Below, piece after piece: positions 62,611-63,121 of a stretch of 63,121 bases of DNA; positions within the stretch are counted from its first letter, which is position 1; every line of letters starts with the position of its first letter. This stretch comes from Bacteroidia bacterium. GTDB lineage: Bacteria; Bacteroidota; Bacteroidia; JAIBAJ01. Below the pieces are notes generated by a model, which had not been told where the DNA came from, made no database searches, and saw nothing but the letters and a program-made list of their open reading frames with translations. The translations under genes were made by a program, and so were the position numbers. The stretch lies in assembly GCA_019695265.1 (NCBI GenBank), contig JAIBAJ010000008.1:1-63121 (forward strand), read 5' to 3'.

Positions 62611-62960
62611 TGGATATTGAAACCTTAAGGAATTTCTGTATTACATTGCCTTGTGTTACAGAAGATATTAAGTGGGATAATGATCTTTGTTTTTGTATCG
62701 GAGGAAAGATGTTTTGCATCGCCTCATTAGATCCTCCCTTTAAATTGGCAATTAAGGTAGAGAAGGAAAAGTTTGCAGAATTAATTCAAATTTCAGGGAT
62801 AAGTCCTGCACCTTACCTTGCACGCTACAATTGGGTTTCTATTCAAATGGATGCACATCTGGGGCAGCAAGAACAATTGGAATTGGTGAAAAAGTCATAC
62901 CAATTGGTTTTGGAAAAGCTAGGCAAACAAGAGCGTATGAAAGTTGAAAATGCCTCGTAA
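62610..62960 (+). CDS. MmcQ/YjbR family protein
   Basis: 116 residues with the MmcQ/YjbR pattern: FCITLPCVTEDIKWDNDLCF, FCIASLDPPFKLAIKVEKEK, then YLARYNWVSIQMDAH and a C-terminal helix. It is a paralogue of the gene at 14467. It is coupled by a 1-base overlap to the exported operon but is cytoplasmic. Function is unknown. Confidence 0.85.
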   Translation: MDIETLRNFCITLPCVTEDIKWDNDLCFCIGGKMFCIASLDPPFKLAIKVEKEKFAELIQISGISPAPYLARYNWVSIQMDAHLGQQEQLELVKKSYQLVLEKLGKQERMKVENAS

Positions 62961-63083
62961 AAACTGATTATCGGATTGTTGGGAATTAACACTCAATCGC
63001 TTGGTTTCAATTTAAACTTGATTAATAATTAGGTTTTGCTCCAAGTTTTATCCGGACAATTCATTTTTTTTAATTCTTAGTAT

Positions 63084-63121
63084 GCGGGCCCCCTCCGCCC
63101 AACCCTATTTTTGCTAAACTA
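63084..63121 (+). repeat. Dispersed structured repeat R9, cut by the window end (subfamily I)
   Basis: Only box A (GCGGGCCCCCTCCGCCC) and the start of the spacer lie in the window. It matches the box A of R2, R4 and R8 base for base. The region 62961-63083 shows nothing else. Confidence 0.8.

Overview
The window is chromosomal DNA of a Bacteroidota bacterium. The evidence is consistent: low GC; promoter boxes of the TAnnTTTG type; several secreted proteins ending in type IX secretion (T9SS) sorting domains, either the short 'FPNP...G.Y' type or the long gliding-motility/CHU_C type; SprB and PKD repeats; a sufABCDSE-T operon; and cytochrome oxidase genes in the Bacteroidota order. The order or genus cannot be fixed from sequence reading alone. 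No rRNA, tRNA, CRISPR, transposase or phage genes were seen.

Layout. 1-2.7 kb: a LytTR domain ORF that looks like the back half of a response regulator, and a secreted PhoD-type phosphatase on the minus strand. 3.2-15.5 kb: about fifteen small plus-strand genes (DUF445, DUF2971-like, two SRPBCC proteins, DUF2231-like, nitrilase, DinB/DUF1572, YdeI-type, GNAT, MmcQ/YjbR), a flotillin-like SPFH protein and a subclass B1 metallo-beta-lactamase with all zinc ligands. 16.2-29.7 kb: surface and secreted genes, including a tight 12-kb operon (17764-29672) preceded by a very AT-rich leader. It encodes a small unknown protein, a 1201-aa SprB-repeat protein with a tail-fibre-like C-terminus, a secreted protein, a 1921-aa M23 peptidase/PKD/T9SS protein and a propeller-like lipoprotein. 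30.2-37.3 kb: LUD-domain protein, CdsA, then on the minus strand MsrA, a DUF4412-like protein, SCO1, cytochrome oxidase subunits IV, III and III, and a T9SS protein with two internal repeats. 37.5-43.4 kb: complete SUF iron-sulfur cluster operon. 43.7-51.8 kb: two CHU_C adhesins, one with a mannose-type C-type lectin domain and ten Ig-like repeats, plus small genes and a DivIC/FtsB-like protein. 52.0-56.2 kb: DUF3825 protein, acpP-fabF-rnc and a polyprenyl synthase. 56.2-58.3 kb: 7TM-SpoIIE phosphatase. 58.4-62.6 kb: an exported five-gene operon of lipoproteins, a Tat-exported alkaline-phosphatase-fold (DUF1501-like) protein and a lipoprotein with a CX4CH haem-like motif; a YjbR gene follows.

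The strongest candidate for something undescribed is a dispersed, GC-rich structured repeat of about 130-145 bp: eight complete copies plus one cut by the window end, all intergenic. Each has conserved boxes A, B and C, and the outer ends of B and C are complementary in most copies. Between B and C lies a hairpin whose stem changes sequence on both sides at once. In four copies a nearly constant 14-nt loop is held by four different stems. Two pairs sit head to head, and each pair combines one copy of each subfamily. The second candidate is the 58.4-62.6 kb exported operon, which resembles a Bacteroidota counterpart of the planctomycete PSCyt1/DUF1549/DUF1501 gene sets.
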